From: Entomortierella parvispora
Taxonomy: Eukaryota > Mortierellomycota > Mortierellomycetes > Mortierellales > Mortierellaceae
Length of the DNA: 64,000 bases
NCBI GenBank assembly: GCA_963573315.1
Contig: OY752153.1
Location: 558,001 to 622,000 of the forward strand
Direction of reading: 5' to 3'
The stretch's first letter is position 1. Every line of letters starts with the position of its first letter. Made by a program: the position numbers and the translations under genes. Positions 53,094 through 64,000 of the stretch are shown piece after piece. Under the pieces are notes generated by a model. It was not told where the DNA came from and ran no database searches. It saw only the letters and a program-made list of their open reading frames with translations.

Positions 53094-53106
53094 TAATTTT
53101 GGTGGT
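53094..53106 (+). promoter_or_regulatory. Shared upstream block, monooxygenase copy 9
   Basis: AATTTTGGTGGTC, 380 bp before the start codon. The second part is degenerate (GATGCGACGCCC near 53138-53149). Confidence 0.5.
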
Positions 53107-53474
53107 CTATCGATGGGACATTAGGACCAAAACTCAGGATGCGACGCCCACGCGCCTCGCCACGGTGACACACCCTTGGGGAGACACCAGTGTGTGATGC
53201 GCACGGCTCAAGTACTCTTGATCTGCAGCACTGTTTCTGGTAGAAGCAACGGATGAGATTCAACCCCCGATCCCGTGTACAGTACGCTTTATTGCTTGTG
53301 TTACCACCATGGCGCCTCTGCATTTCGCCTCAACCTAGCTCATCATTTCTTTCATTTCTTCCAGCTCTCATTGTCCATCTCATCACTCATCTCTCATCCC
53401 CCATCTCCCATCTCTCATCTCCCTTTCCTCATCTCCTTGCTCCAGCCTTGCGTGGTGAACCTCAGTCTCAACTC

Positions 53475-55406
53475 ATGTCTACCGACCAACATCCTGTTTC
53501 TCCAGGGGCCAAGCCCCATGTCGTTATTGTGGGGGCTGGGATAGGTGGTCTCACGCTTGCTCTGCTCTTGGAACGTGCAGGCGTTCCCTACGTTGTCTTG
53601 GAAAAGACCTCATCCTTCAAGCCTCTGGGTAACGAGGATGTGATCGTACAAAAGGCTTAACCCCATAAGAAAGTCCCTTGGACTGAACAGATATCTTTGG
53701 TGTTTTATTTTTCTTCTTCAGGTTCTGCCCTGTCGCTCTCTTCACAGGTCACTTACCTTTTCCGTCAGCTCGGTATCTTTGAAGAGTTCCAAGAAAAAAC
53801 CCTGATGTTCGATGCGATCCACGCTTATGACGGCAACTGCAAGCCTACCTATGATCTGGATTTCCGACCTGGCCTCCCCATGTAAGCAAAAAAATCGAGA
53901 CGCCAAATATGAAAAGACGCGTCCACGATATTATATTCAAACCAGTTGTCATGTTTTCAATAGGACTGGCTCTGGATGGCACATTGTTGCGCGACCTGTA
54001 CTCTACAACATGCTCTACGACAAGATTCCAAAGGAAAAAATCCATCTCAGCAAGCGTGTCCTCACAATCACAAACGGAGACATTGGTGCTCGTGTAGAGT
54101 GCTCGGATGGATCCTCCTTTGACGGAGATATTATTGTGGGAGCCGACGGCGCGTACTCTCCAGTGAGGCAGGGTCTGTTCAAATGGCTCAAGAAGAACAG
54201 CAAGCTTCCTTCCTCTGATGATGTCCCGATGCCATACAACTGCGTCTGCTTGGTTGGTCAGACTGAAGAGCTGGATCCAGAAGAGTTTCTTGACATTGGC
54301 AAATCTACCAGTGTCTTTGACGGCATGGCCAGCACAGCATCTCCATACACGGTAATGCCCCTGAATGATTTACCATTGCCAGTTAAGTTTGTCCTTGCAG
54401 ATGACTTGTACTTATTTGTCTCTATCATTGTACAACAACTAGTGGGCGACTTTTAATACGAAGCAGCGCTCAATTTGTTGGATGGTGGTCGAGCACTTGA
54501 ATGAATCTTCAAGTAAAGAGCATGACAGTTTCAGAGACTCTGAATGGGGCCCGGAGGCAGCTGGTGCCATGGCCCTGGCAGTTCGTGATCTCCCAATCGT
54601 AAATGGAGGAAAGTCTGGGAAGACTATAGGCGATCTAATTGACAAAACAGACAAGGGTCTGATTTCCAAGGTTGTGTTGGAAGAAAAGGTTTACAAGACC
54701 TGGTATGGCGGCCGAACTGTTCTTCTGGGTGATGGTAAGGATGAATGGTACTGCATGCAATATTGAAAGCAAAAAAAAAACCTGTGGCTTACATATTTCC
54801 TTGTTTTTTTTTTTTGTGCCACCATTTCTTGATCAGCTTGCCACAAGGTAAACCGTCGATAACCCTGTGAAGAAAATGTAATGAATTTGATAATGACAGA
54901 AAGCACCTCTTTTTCTGCCTTAACAATTTGACCTTTTATAGCTAAATCCCGCAGGTGGCGCTGGAGCACAGTCCGCAATTCAGGACGCCCTCTGCCTCGC
55001 CAATTGGCTCAACGTTCTTCCCTCTCTCTCTGTCCAGGATCTTGAAGCGACTTTTAAAGAGTACCACAATGAACGCTACCCTTTAGTCATGGCAGCCTTC
55101 CGGTCCAGCACGATGCTCGCCAAGAGCGCTGAGAAGAACGCCACTGGCGCCATCATCCGCTATATCAATTCACATATGCCAAAGTGGCTGTGGGCGGTCT
55201 TTTTGAAAAAGATGAATGCTTATCGACCCCAGGCATCGTTCTTGGATCCTGCCAAGGATACGGGCACAGTCCGTCCTAATGGTCAGGCCAGCTTGATCAA
55301 GACAAGGATCTTGATGGAAGCACTGCTCAAGAAACAAAAGCAGCAACAGGAAGTCGCAAAGCCCTCGCCTTCATCGACACCTCCTGCTGATCCTGTTGTT
55401 GTTTAA
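53475..55406 (+). CDS. FAD-dependent monooxygenase, array copy 9
   Basis: Intact, 489 aa. Exons 53475-53628, 53722-53881, 53964-54351, 54443-54734, microexon 54837-54847, and 54942-55406. Exon 4 opens WATFNTKQRSICW, departing from WVTFTTKQRTMCW in most copies. The flavin loop reads LNPAGGAGAQSAIQDA. Exon 3 is very close to those of copies 8 and 10 (shared ITNGD and CSDGS segments), so these three form the youngest-looking subgroup. Confidence 0.9.
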
Positions 55407-55522
55407 GTACCTCTTAAAGCTAGAACAACGGCGAGCGTCTTTGTACTGTGATTTGAATGCCCGTCATACTGGGGGTAGAGATGGGGGCGCTGGGCGAAGT
55501 AGGAGCCACGTCAAATAAAAGA

Positions 55523-55595
55523 TTTTGGTGGCGTATCACTGAGTTTCGGACAGCCGTTGGAGTGAAGAATGCGGACGCGGACGCGACGTGCCATG
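55523..55595 (+). promoter_or_regulatory. Shared upstream block, monooxygenase copy 10
   Basis: TTTTGGTGGCG (55523-55533) and GCGGACGCGGACGCGACGTG near 55571-55590, 373 bp before the start codon. Confidence 0.55.
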
Positions 55596-55895
55596 GTGGC
55601 GATGGACATGAACACGAGGAAACAACGGTGCAGGTGCGGCATGACGCGAGAGTTCTTGAGTACCAAAGCTGCATCCACTTCAGAAGACGGCCAAGGGTCG
55701 GCTCCCACCCTAGTGCACACTGTGGTGGTTCACGGGTGGTTGCACGAGAGCCAATTGCTCCTTGTTTTGCTGTTTGTGCCTTTCAAATCAGGTCCATCAA
55801 TTCTCTCATCATTGTCATCTGTCATCTTCCATCTCTCATTTCCCGATTGATCATTTCCATCTTGTACACCTGTATTCGAGTCTCCATCTTGACCC

Positions 55896-57927
55896 ATGTC
55901 TGTCGACCAGCAACCTGTCTCGCCAGGGGCCAAGCCCTATGTCATTATCGTCGGAGCTGGAATCGGTGGTCTTACGCTTGCCCTGCTCCTAGAACGTGCT
56001 GGTGTTCCCTATGTTATCCTGGAGAAGGCTTCATCCATCAAGCCATTGGGTAACGAAAGGCAGCCCTCGATTATCACTCGATGATCCTTTATTGAAAAGT
56101 ATCTAAATACTCAACATTTTTTTTTCCCCCTTTGTTCAGGCTCTGCGCTTTCTTTGTCGGGAACAGTGACCTATCTTTTCCGCCAACTCGGTCTCTTCGA
56201 AGAGTTTAACGAAGTCACTTTATTGTCTGAGCAAATCCGGGGCTACGATCATGACTGCAAGCTTTTGAATATCATGGATTTCCGACCAGGTGTCCCAATG
56301 TAAGTAGCGGAAAAGCATTTGCCCCTCTGAATTGTAATAGGATGCTTTGAAGTTGCTCATTTCCTCTTTGCATTTGGGAACCGTGACATAGGGCTGGCTC
56401 CAGCTGGCACATCATTGCGCGGCCCGTGCTCTATGGCATGCTCTATGACAAGATTCCAAAGGAGAAGATCCATCTGAACAAGCGTGTTCTCACAATCATA
56501 AACGGGGACATTGGTGCGCGTGTAGAGTGCTCGGATGGATCCTCCTTTGACGGAGATGTCATTGTGGGAGCTGACGGTGCGTACTCTCCCGTGAGACAGG
56601 GTCTGTTCAAATGGCTCAAGAAGAACAATAAACTCCCGCCCTCGGATGATGTCCCCATGCCGTACAAGTGTGTCTGTCTGGTCGGCCAGACGAGAGAGCT
56701 GGACCCAGAAGAGTTTCCAGATATCCAAGGAGATCAATGTGCCTTTGATTGCATGAATGGAACATCCGTCCCATTCACGGTAACACCATGCTGAAAAAAT
56801 AGATATGAAGGACTGTCTACTGCTCAGCGGGCAAACAGCCCAACGATAGAGCCTGACTTTGGGTCACTGATGTGAAAATCTGTTCTTCGGAATATCCTCT
56901 TTTTTTTTGGGATATCATAGTGGGTGACTTTCACTACCAAGCAACGCACAATCTGTTGGATGGTTGTCCAGCATTTGAATGAGGCCTCAAGCAAAGAACA
57001 CGACAATTTCCGAGCTTCAGACTGGAGCCCTGAGGCAGCCGAGGCCATGGCCCAGGCGTCGAGAAATTTCCCAATTCCTAATGGCGGAAAGCCTGGATCA
57101 ACCCTAGGCCATCTGATTGACAAGACAGACAAGAACTTGATCTCCAAGGTCGTTCTGGAAGAAAAGATTTACAAGTCTTGGTATGGCGGTCGGACCGTTC
57201 TTCTGGGTGATGGTAAGAGCGAATGATGGATGGTGCAAGGTTCAAACAAAACAGCTTGAGCATGAGAAGAAGGAGGTGCAGCTCACTTTTTTTCCATTCT
57301 TTGTGTCTTTGTGTCACTCAATTTCTTTTTTCTTGGATCCTTCTAGCTTGCCACAAGGTAAAGTCGTGGCAAACATGGGATGGCAACTCAAGGACGTAGC
57401 ACTAACAAAATATGGCGCTTTCCTTTCCTCATGTTTGACACTCTATACTCTAGTTGAACCCAGCAGGAGGAGCTGGAGCAATGTCGGCGATTCATGACGC
57501 CCTTTGTCTCGCCAATTGGCTCAATGTCCTTCCCTCTCTTTCTGTGCAGGATCTTCAGAAAGCGTTCCTAGAATATCATCGTGAGCGCTATCCTAGGATC
57601 ATGGCCTCCTTCCAAATAACTGTCATGCTTTCCAAGGGACTCGAGAAGAACATGACAGGCGCCATGATTCGCTATATGAACGCCCACATGCCAAAGTGGT
57701 TATGGATGCTTGTCTTGAACAAGATGGTGGCCTATCGTCCCCAAGCATCGTTCCTAGACCATGTGAAGGACACGGGCACTGTCCAACCCGTTGGTCAACC
57801 GAGCTTGATCAAGACTAGGATTTTATATGAGACACTGCTCAAGAGGGAGCAGCAAAAGCTCTCCTCGCCTACACCTTCAAGAGGTACGCCGCCCAGACGT
57901 TCATCGAGCAATGCGGTGGTTGTTTAG
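55896..57927 (+). CDS. FAD-dependent monooxygenase, array copy 10
   Basis: Intact, 492 aa, the longest copy because of a longer Ser/Pro/Arg-rich C-terminal tail. Exons 55896-56049, 56140-56299, 56392-56779, 56921-57212, microexon 57347-57357, and 57454-57927. Exon 3 starts MAGSSWHII, in place of MTG in most copies, and ends PFT in place of PYT. Both changes are shared in part with copy 11. Confidence 0.9.
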
Positions 57928-58000
57928 CATGAAAACCAAAATCTGTAACATTTCTCGAGGATCGTGAATATCAGAGAATAAAGAGGTGCCCAGCAACTAA

Positions 58001-58016
58001 ATTGGTTTGGTGACGG
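58001..58016 (+). promoter_or_regulatory. Shared upstream block, monooxygenase copy 11 (degenerate)
   Basis: ATTGGTTTGGTGACGG, about 306 bp before the start codon, with no clear GACGCGACG part. The weakest match among the copies. Confidence 0.3.
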
Positions 58017-58311
58017 CCGCTGAGCGAGTTCCAGAGGTACGCGACTACTAATACACCCAAAGGCGTCTATGATGGCTGCTGGACTCTCGCACGTCGCATC
58101 CAGCATCCGCCCTTGTTCTCTGTTTTGTCTCCGATCGCTTTGCACCTTTCCTTGTATTCAGAGAAAGGTTGGTTGCACAAGAGCCGTTTGTCTTTGCACT
58201 CTACCGAGTTGTTGAATGTCGCTCCATTCGCCTTTTATATTCTCATTCATTGTCTTTCATCTCATCTCATCTCATCATCCTTATTTCTGTACCACACTGC
58301 CTTCAAAGCCC

Positions 58312-60213
58312 ATGTCTGTCGACCAGCAACCTGTCTCGCCAGGGGCCAAGCCCCATGTCATTATCGTCGGAGCTGGAATCGGTGGCCTCGTTCTTGCCCT
58401 TCTCCTGGAGCGTGCCGGTGTTCCCTATATTGTCCTGGAAAAGACAAAGTCCATCAAGACATTAGGTAGCAAAGGCAAACAGACTGTGATCCTCACCGCA
58501 AAGGCCCCCGTCGAGCGGGGAAGGGAAGAAGGGGGAAGAAGGTCCCTACTGATGATTTGATTTTTTTTTTTTTTTTTTTTTTTTTTTCAATTCCTCAGGT
58601 TCTGCGGTCTCTCTGTCAGGAACAGTGACCTATCTCTTCCGTCAACTGGGTATCTTTGAAGAATTCGATAACCTCGCCATGCCATCTGGAGAAGTTCGGA
58701 GTCATGATGGTGACTGCAATCCCACCTACAGTCTGGACTTTCGCCTGGGAGCTCCATTGTACGTGACAACAACGATTCCACATGGCGAGATCCAAACAAA
58801 ATCGTAACCGTTCTTCCAACTCCATTCTTGTGCTGAATAGGGCTGGCTCTGGTTGGCACATCATTGCGCGTCCTATGCTCTATGACATGATCTTGAACAA
58901 GATCCCCAAGGAAAAAGTCCATCTGAGCAAACGCGTCGTTTCAATCCATAACGGGGAGAATGAGGCTCGTGTTGAGTGCGAGGACGGATCTACTTTTACT
59001 GGAGATATCATTGTCGGAGCCGATGGAGCGTACTCTCCAGTGAGACAAGGTCTGTTCAAGTGGCTCAAGGAGCGAAACAGACTCCCTTCTATCGATGATC
59101 TCCCTTTGCCGTACAATTGCATGTGCATTGTCGGTCAGACTGGAGTACTGGATCCAGAACAGTTCCCCAAGATCAACGAGAAAAGCTGTGTATTTGACGT
59201 CATGACCAACACTGATCAGCCATTCACGGTAATTTTCAACTCTACCACCCACGACGACGCGAACAAATGTTTTGTATATGGGACTCTGATGGGTTTTAGG
59301 ACTAGAGAGAAAAACTGACAAAGGAAAGCCCTTTCTTTTCAAATGACCATAGTGGGCGATTTTCACTGTCAAACAAAAAAGGATTTGCTGGATGGTGGTT
59401 GAACATTTAAACGAGACCTCGAGCAAAGAGCACCAAAATGTTAAAAACGCAGACTGGGGCCCTGATGCAGCGGGGGCTATGGCTCAGAAAGTGCGCGACT
59501 TTCCTATTCCGAACGGCGGAAAGAAGGGGTCGACCTTGGGAGATTTGTTTGACAGAACGGACAAGGATCTGATCTCAAAGGTGGTTTTGGAAGAAAAGGT
59601 TTACAAGACCTGGTACGGCGGCCGGACTGTTCTGCTGGGCGACTGTAAGGAATCAGGATGGAATGTGCCAAAAGAAGCAAAACTACTGAGCGAAACAAAT
59701 AATGGACATTCTGTGCTAATATTTTCTCCCACTCCATGGTGTTCTCAACTAGCTTGCCACAAAATGAACCCTGCAGGAGGTTCTGGAGCCATGTCAGCGG
59801 TCCACGACGCCGTCTGTCTCGCCAACTGGCTCAATGTCGTTCCCACAAAGGCCGTACCTGATCTTGAGGCAGCTTTTGAAGAATACCGCAGCGAGCGTTA
59901 TCCTCAGGCCTTGGCTGCTTTCCAAACCAGTGCAGCACTCGCCAAGGGCCTTGAGAAGAACGTTACGGGCGCCATCATGCGTTTTATTAACAGAAACATG
60001 CCAAAGTGGATGTGGATGATGGTTTTGAAAAGACTGGTAGCGTACCGTCCACAGGCATCGTTCTTGGACCCTGTCCCGGACAAGGGCACATACCCTGCCA
60101 TTGCCCAGCCAAGTTTGACAAAGACCAAGATTTTGATGGAGGAACTACGCAAAAAGCAACAACAACAGTCGGATGCTCCTTTGATCACGATCGCTACCCC
60201 TGTTGTTGCTTAA
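58312..60213 (+). CDS. FAD-dependent monooxygenase, array copy 11 (microexon fused)
   Basis: Intact, 484 aa in five exons: 58312-58465, 58599-58758, 58841-59228, 59353-59644, and 59753-60213. The intron between the microexon and the last exon is gone, so CTTGCCACAAA runs directly into ATGAACCCTGCAGG. The second FAD motif becomes GDSCHKMNPAGGSGAM, with Ser replacing Ala after GD. The Rossmann helix reads GGLVLALLLERAG. This is the most diverged intact copy and sits at the array end. A T run of about 27 bp lies in intron 1. Confidence 0.9.
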
Positions 60214-60990
60214 GAGATCGTGGGAAACAAGACGGAGTAGGAAAGACCAGCCTGTATTATTATTCTATGTTGGAATACCGTTCCATCGCGGCCAGTTTCA
60301 TAGAGCATTCCCAAGAGATAAAACCAAAAAAAACATAACCCCTAATGAAGCTCTTTGATTTGGCGGCAGTACAATACACTTGCGTCTTGACCTGGAAGCA
60401 GGACAGGACGCGAAGTGCCGCGACTAAGACAGGGGTCTTAAAGCCATTCAGCAGTATCGTAACGACAAGCTGTGGGCTTCGCGCAGACAGTGTCGAGTCC
60501 GGTGTTAAACTGAAGGCCCATTCACGAAAAAAGATTTAGCCAAGGCAGTGATAATGGAACAAACAGAGGTTAACGTCCACAACTTCCACCCTTTGATGAA
60601 ATATACACCCATCCTCATCGGCCTTGAACAAAGTCAAACACCGTCTCCACTTCAGCCGGGACATGTTTTAGAGGTCAATCCCCACTGGGTACTGGCCCAC
60701 AAGTTTAATTTTGGTTATTCAAGGAGGGGAGTGTATATGTCAATAGCGGATAAAAGAGGATCGTGAGCACACAAAGTCAATCTAGTCCTGACTTGTGCGA
60801 ATGAGATTTTGTGATAGAGGAGAGTTGAGAGTCGTTGAGGGTGCTTGTTGAAAGTTGAAAAGAGAAGACAAGTGTAATAGGGTTCCTGCCACTTGCTGAT
60901 AAAGAGATCCAATGTCGGGAGCCTGTCGAATCTCAAAGGCGAGGTCCGTTAACAGGTCTTCTCAATCCGTATCCATCAAATTCCAATGAC
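60214..60990. other. Array end and intergenic region; orphan upstream block
   Basis: TTTGATTTGGCGGCAG (about 60355-60370) followed by GGACGCGAAGTGCCGCG (about 60404-60422) resembles the block found upstream of array genes, but no monooxygenase follows. It may mark a lost twelfth unit. Beyond it nothing is recognised; a 72-codon ORF at 60548-60766 has no protein-like signature. Confidence 0.4.
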
Positions 60991-62387
60991 TTAGATGGCC
61001 TCGTGGAGCAACTGGTTGAGCTTGTTGATCTTGGAAGAGACAGACAAGTCAATGGTCTTGTCACCGAACTCAACAACCAAACCACCGAGGATGGAGGGGT
61101 TGACCTATAAATTTCAATCGGTTCGAGTCAGTAAAGCTATTATAGCCATGTCCTGTTCTATGCTGTTGTCAAATCTTGCTCATTGAGCCAAAGTAGTCGC
61201 ATACCTTGTTGGAGACAATGAGGGTCTGCTTGGCGGTGACGAAGGAAGACTTGGCGAGGAAACCCTTGACCTTGGCAACATCCTTGGCATCCAACTCCTA
61301 TTAGTTGCAACGCATTCGCGAGTTAGAAAGGGTTGAGGGGATGGGGCATAGGTAGCGTGGCATCCTGTCGTTGTCAGCCTGTTCTTTGACATATATCTGT
61401 AAAAGAGTCTGTTGAAAACATTACCTTGGCGGAGGTGATGGTGACCTGGACCTCACCGCGGTTGGCAGCCATCAAGGAACCGTAAGAGTTGATGATCTTG
61501 ACGGTATCGTAGAGACGACCGTTCTCAGCCAAGGTATCGAAGAAGTTCTTGGTCAAGTCGTTGTACTTGCCGGCGGCAAGCAACTGCTTGACACCATCCT
61601 TCTTCTCGAGACGGTTGATGGTGGGGTTCTCGAGGTACTCGCGGAGCTTGGCATCCTTCTCGATGACGCGCTTGACGGTCTTCAAGTCAGCATCGACAAC
61701 GTCCAAAGCCTGCTTCTTGGAAGCGGCAGTGAACAAGGCGGTGGCGTAACGGCCCTCAATTCCGTGAATGACAGCGGGGATCTGGATCAAACAAGGACAA
61801 AAAAGCGTTTTAGGATCAGATCAGGTCGTGCGTGTGAAGGATTGCATCGATGCGTGAGAATCCGCTCCAAAAGGGCAATCTGATGGCAGAACGATCATTT
61901 CCGGTTGTTTGTGGTCTACGATCAGTCGTTGGCAGATCGAGAGTCGAGTTGTCCCGCGTCCTGATTCCCCTGAACAGGTTGGATTAAATCAGGGCAGGTT
62001 GTGGATGATTACCTTGACGGAGGTGGCAGCAGCGGTGGCATAGCCGCGGGAGGCCTAACGAGCGAGGATGAGAAGGTAGGTGGAGATGAGTTATGGATTA
62101 GTGAGTGTGTTGTCAGTAGGAGGAGAAGGACGGATGGATTAATGTTGCATTGGAAGGAGAGGGGAATGGGGGAACATGGGAGGTGCAGGGACCCCTGGAG
62201 CGTGGATCGGAAGGGGAATGGATATAGATCGAGCGATGGAAAGAGAAGGAGCACGCTGGGGATGAGCGAGGGTGGTGCAGTGAGAGGGTACCGAGTGGAT
62301 AAAGGGAGAAGGGAGAAGAGAGAGAGAGAAGAGCGAGTAGGTGGAGTAAGGGGGGAGCATACTTGGATGGCACGGTTGGCGATCATG
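60991..62387 (-). CDS. ATP5: Mitochondrial ATP synthase subunit 5 (OSCP)
   Basis: The oligomycin-sensitivity-conferring protein links F1 to the peripheral stalk of ATP synthase. Five exons on the minus strand: 62387-62364, 62054-62013, 61781-61425, 61297-61205 and 61104-60991, giving 209 aa. The start [20 protein letters not shown] is a typical mitochondrial presequence. The mature part opens [20 protein letters not shown], the conserved OSCP N-terminus, and ends with [20 protein letters not shown], the family C-terminal signature. Length is as expected for fungal OSCP. All introns are GT-AG, and the frame is continuous through every join. Confidence 0.93.
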
Positions 62388-62556
62388 GCGAGATTAGGGG
62401 GATGCGGATGGAGAGGGATGATGAAAAGAATGGATTGATTCGGTTTTTTGAAGGCGGAGGACAGAGGGGACACAGCGAGACTGAGCGAGACAGTGGGAAC
62501 AGACCCGGGTCGTTCCTGGGGTGCATCCAGCCCGTGCAAGCACACACAACAACTGA

Positions 62557-62565
62557 GTGTCACGT
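62557..62565. promoter_or_regulatory. GTCACGTGC box between OSCP and the zinc-finger gene
   Basis: A CACGTG core lies in the 394-bp divergent region between the two genes, about 170 bp from the OSCP start and 220 bp from the zinc-finger start. Confidence 0.35.
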
Positions 62566-62781
62566 GCTGATGCGGGTGATGTCACTGGAAGATGTGATCC
62601 ATGCACATGCTGCACCCTCTCTCACTCCTCTCACTCCCTCCTTTCGCGCCCTCCGCCTGCCTTGCCTCTGCCTACTGCGTGCTCAAACACCCTCTTTCTT
62701 GTTTCTCCTTCCTTTTCCTCCCTCTCCTTCTTCATTCTTTCTTCTTCATTCTTCATTCCCCACACTCCTACGTCTACGCCT

Positions 62782-64000
62782 ATGAGCACACAGGAACAAT
62801 TACCTCCGCCACCTCAGCAGGAGGACCTGCCTGCCTCCACCAACAGCGCCATCTCTACTGCAAGACCAGAGCCACACGACACCATCTCGACCATGCAACC
62901 CACGGACCCCGTCGTCGTGAAGCAAGAAGGGAACGGTCCTAATCCCGCAAATGCCACCGTCCCTGAGGACAGTGACATGGAGAGCGCAGTGCTGGACCCC
63001 GAGGAAGGACACGACGCCGATGAAGAGAATGATGAGGCTGACGAGGACGAAGAAGATAACGCGGACGAAGAAGGGGACGAAGAAGGAGACGACGACGAGG
63101 ACGAAGACGAAGACGAAGAGAACGAGACAGGCACCGAAAGGGATGCCATCGCAAACCGTCCAAAGCTGACGGAAGGAGACGAGGGAGACCTCACCCTTTC
63201 TTCAGACGATGACGAGGAGGAAGAGCTGCAGCCAAACGATGACGAATACAGCAACTTGCCAGAGGAGACTGTATGTCGCTGGAAGGACTGTGGCAAGGTC
63301 CTGCCCACCCTTGCCGCCTTGGTTATTCATCTGTCGGACGAACATATTGGATGGAAAAAGGCATCTTATACTTGCGAGTGGCAAGGTAACATCATCCTGC
63401 CCTTTGAGATCCGGCGAGGCCACGTTGGAGGTCTTTTTTGCAGAGGACTGACATTCTCTTACATTTACAAAAACTCTTGTAGGGTGCTCACGGAGACCGA
63501 TCGCGCAGACGACACGATTCGCATTGATATCTCACATGAGAAGTCATACCAAACACAAGCCGTATGATTGCCCAGTGCCAGGTAACCTCATCACCATCAC
63601 CATCGCCATCATTACGGCGGCTGCAGCCGTACCCGTTCAGTCAGGTCTCTTATCAAAGAGCTTATTAACTCATGCTACCGCTTGATCTTTCCCCTTAGAA
63701 TGTGACAAGAGCTTCAGTCGATCAGAGTATGTAGCCCCCATGTCATCCAGTGCCACCATCTGACAACAGCAGCTTTTTTTTACTTTTGTCTGATTGTACT
63801 AACCTCCTCTTCTCGTCGATAAATTAGTGCGATGGCAAAACACCTAAAGTGCCAACATGGCGATGTCCCAGAAAGGTTCACAGGACGTAAATCCCGAGGA
63901 AGATATACCATGAAAGACCCCTCCGCTTCGTCAACATTACTGCAAAGTAGTTCAGGCAGGAAAAGGCGACACGATTCTCGATCTGATATCGAAGCACGCT
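62782..64000 (+). CDS. C2H2 zinc-finger protein, possibly Iec1-like (3' end cut)
   Basis: Exons 62782-63385, 63483-63581, 63699-63726 and 63828 to the window edge join in one frame. The N-terminal 160 residues are acidic (a long Asp/Glu run at nt 63020-63125) with Pro/Gln stretches. Zinc fingers follow. The first is CRWKDCGKVLPTLAALVIH; the next spans the exon 1/2 join (CEWQGCSRR ... HMRSHTKHKP). Another is made by exons 2-4 (YDCPVP, then ECDKSFSRSD, then AMAKHLKCQH). This finger order resembles Iec1-type subunits of the INO80 chromatin remodelling complex, but a Gli/Zap1-like factor is possible. The C-terminus continues outside the window with a basic Ser-rich tail. Confidence 0.8.

Noticed and set aside
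62009-62563. Minus-strand 184-codon ORF rich in Ser/Pro/Leu
   Set aside because: Runs through the OSCP introns and the purine-rich intergenic region. The OSCP exon chain explains the conserved segments.
62814-63308. Minus-strand poly-Ser ORF
   Set aside because: Shadow of the Asp/Glu run of the zinc-finger protein.

Overview
The window is a piece of nuclear chromosome from a filamentous fungus, most likely an early-diverging one of the Mortierella type. That placement is inference. It rests on short GT-AG introns in nearly every gene, fungal-type ATG101, a full-length hamartin (TSC1), F-box genes, a Crinkler-like NTPase/nuclease gene, a DIRS tyrosine-recombinase retrotransposon and a large family of flavin monooxygenases. 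No bacterial operons, rRNA, tRNA or CRISPR arrays were seen.

Left part, 1-18 kb, mostly single-copy genes: the 5' part of ATG101 (minus, cut by the window edge), a repeat-bearing stretch, TSC1/hamartin (2950-8526), a DUF2461 protein (8740-10218), an F-box protein (10356-12005, minus), a Crinkler-like P-loop NTPase/nuclease whose N-terminal domain looks decayed (12385-14667, minus), and a second F-box protein (15299-18032). At 18-20.6 kb there are only remnants, including an internally deleted DIRS copy.

Middle and right part, 20.6-60.4 kb: a tandem array of eleven copies of one class A FAD monooxygenase gene. Eight are intact by inspection (481-492 aa), one has a single-base frameshift, and two are clear pseudogenes. 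All share the same exon pattern, including an 11-nt microexon coding for the core of the second FAD motif; only the last copy has lost the intron after it. Each copy is preceded at about 300-390 bp by the same short sequence block and then by a CTCATC-rich leader. Between copies 2 and 5 lie two large palindromes. They carry four copies of a gene for a small secreted peptide with six cysteines (CC-C-C-CC), and each palindrome centre holds relics of a RING-CH (MARCH-type) gene. The second palindrome block is a near-identical duplication of the first (offset 6230 bp). Monooxygenase copy 3 is a copy 1/copy 2 chimera, which points to unequal recombination as the route of duplication. A complete DIRS element (44120-48408) sits in the promoter of copy 7. 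Removing it restores the normal spacing between the shared upstream block and the start codon.

Right edge, 61-64 kb: ATP synthase subunit OSCP (minus) and a C2H2 zinc-finger protein (plus, cut by the edge) diverge from a shared region containing a CACGTG box.

The most notable feature is the co-amplified locus of flavin monooxygenases and cysteine-rich secreted peptides. Whether the two products act together cannot be told from sequence.
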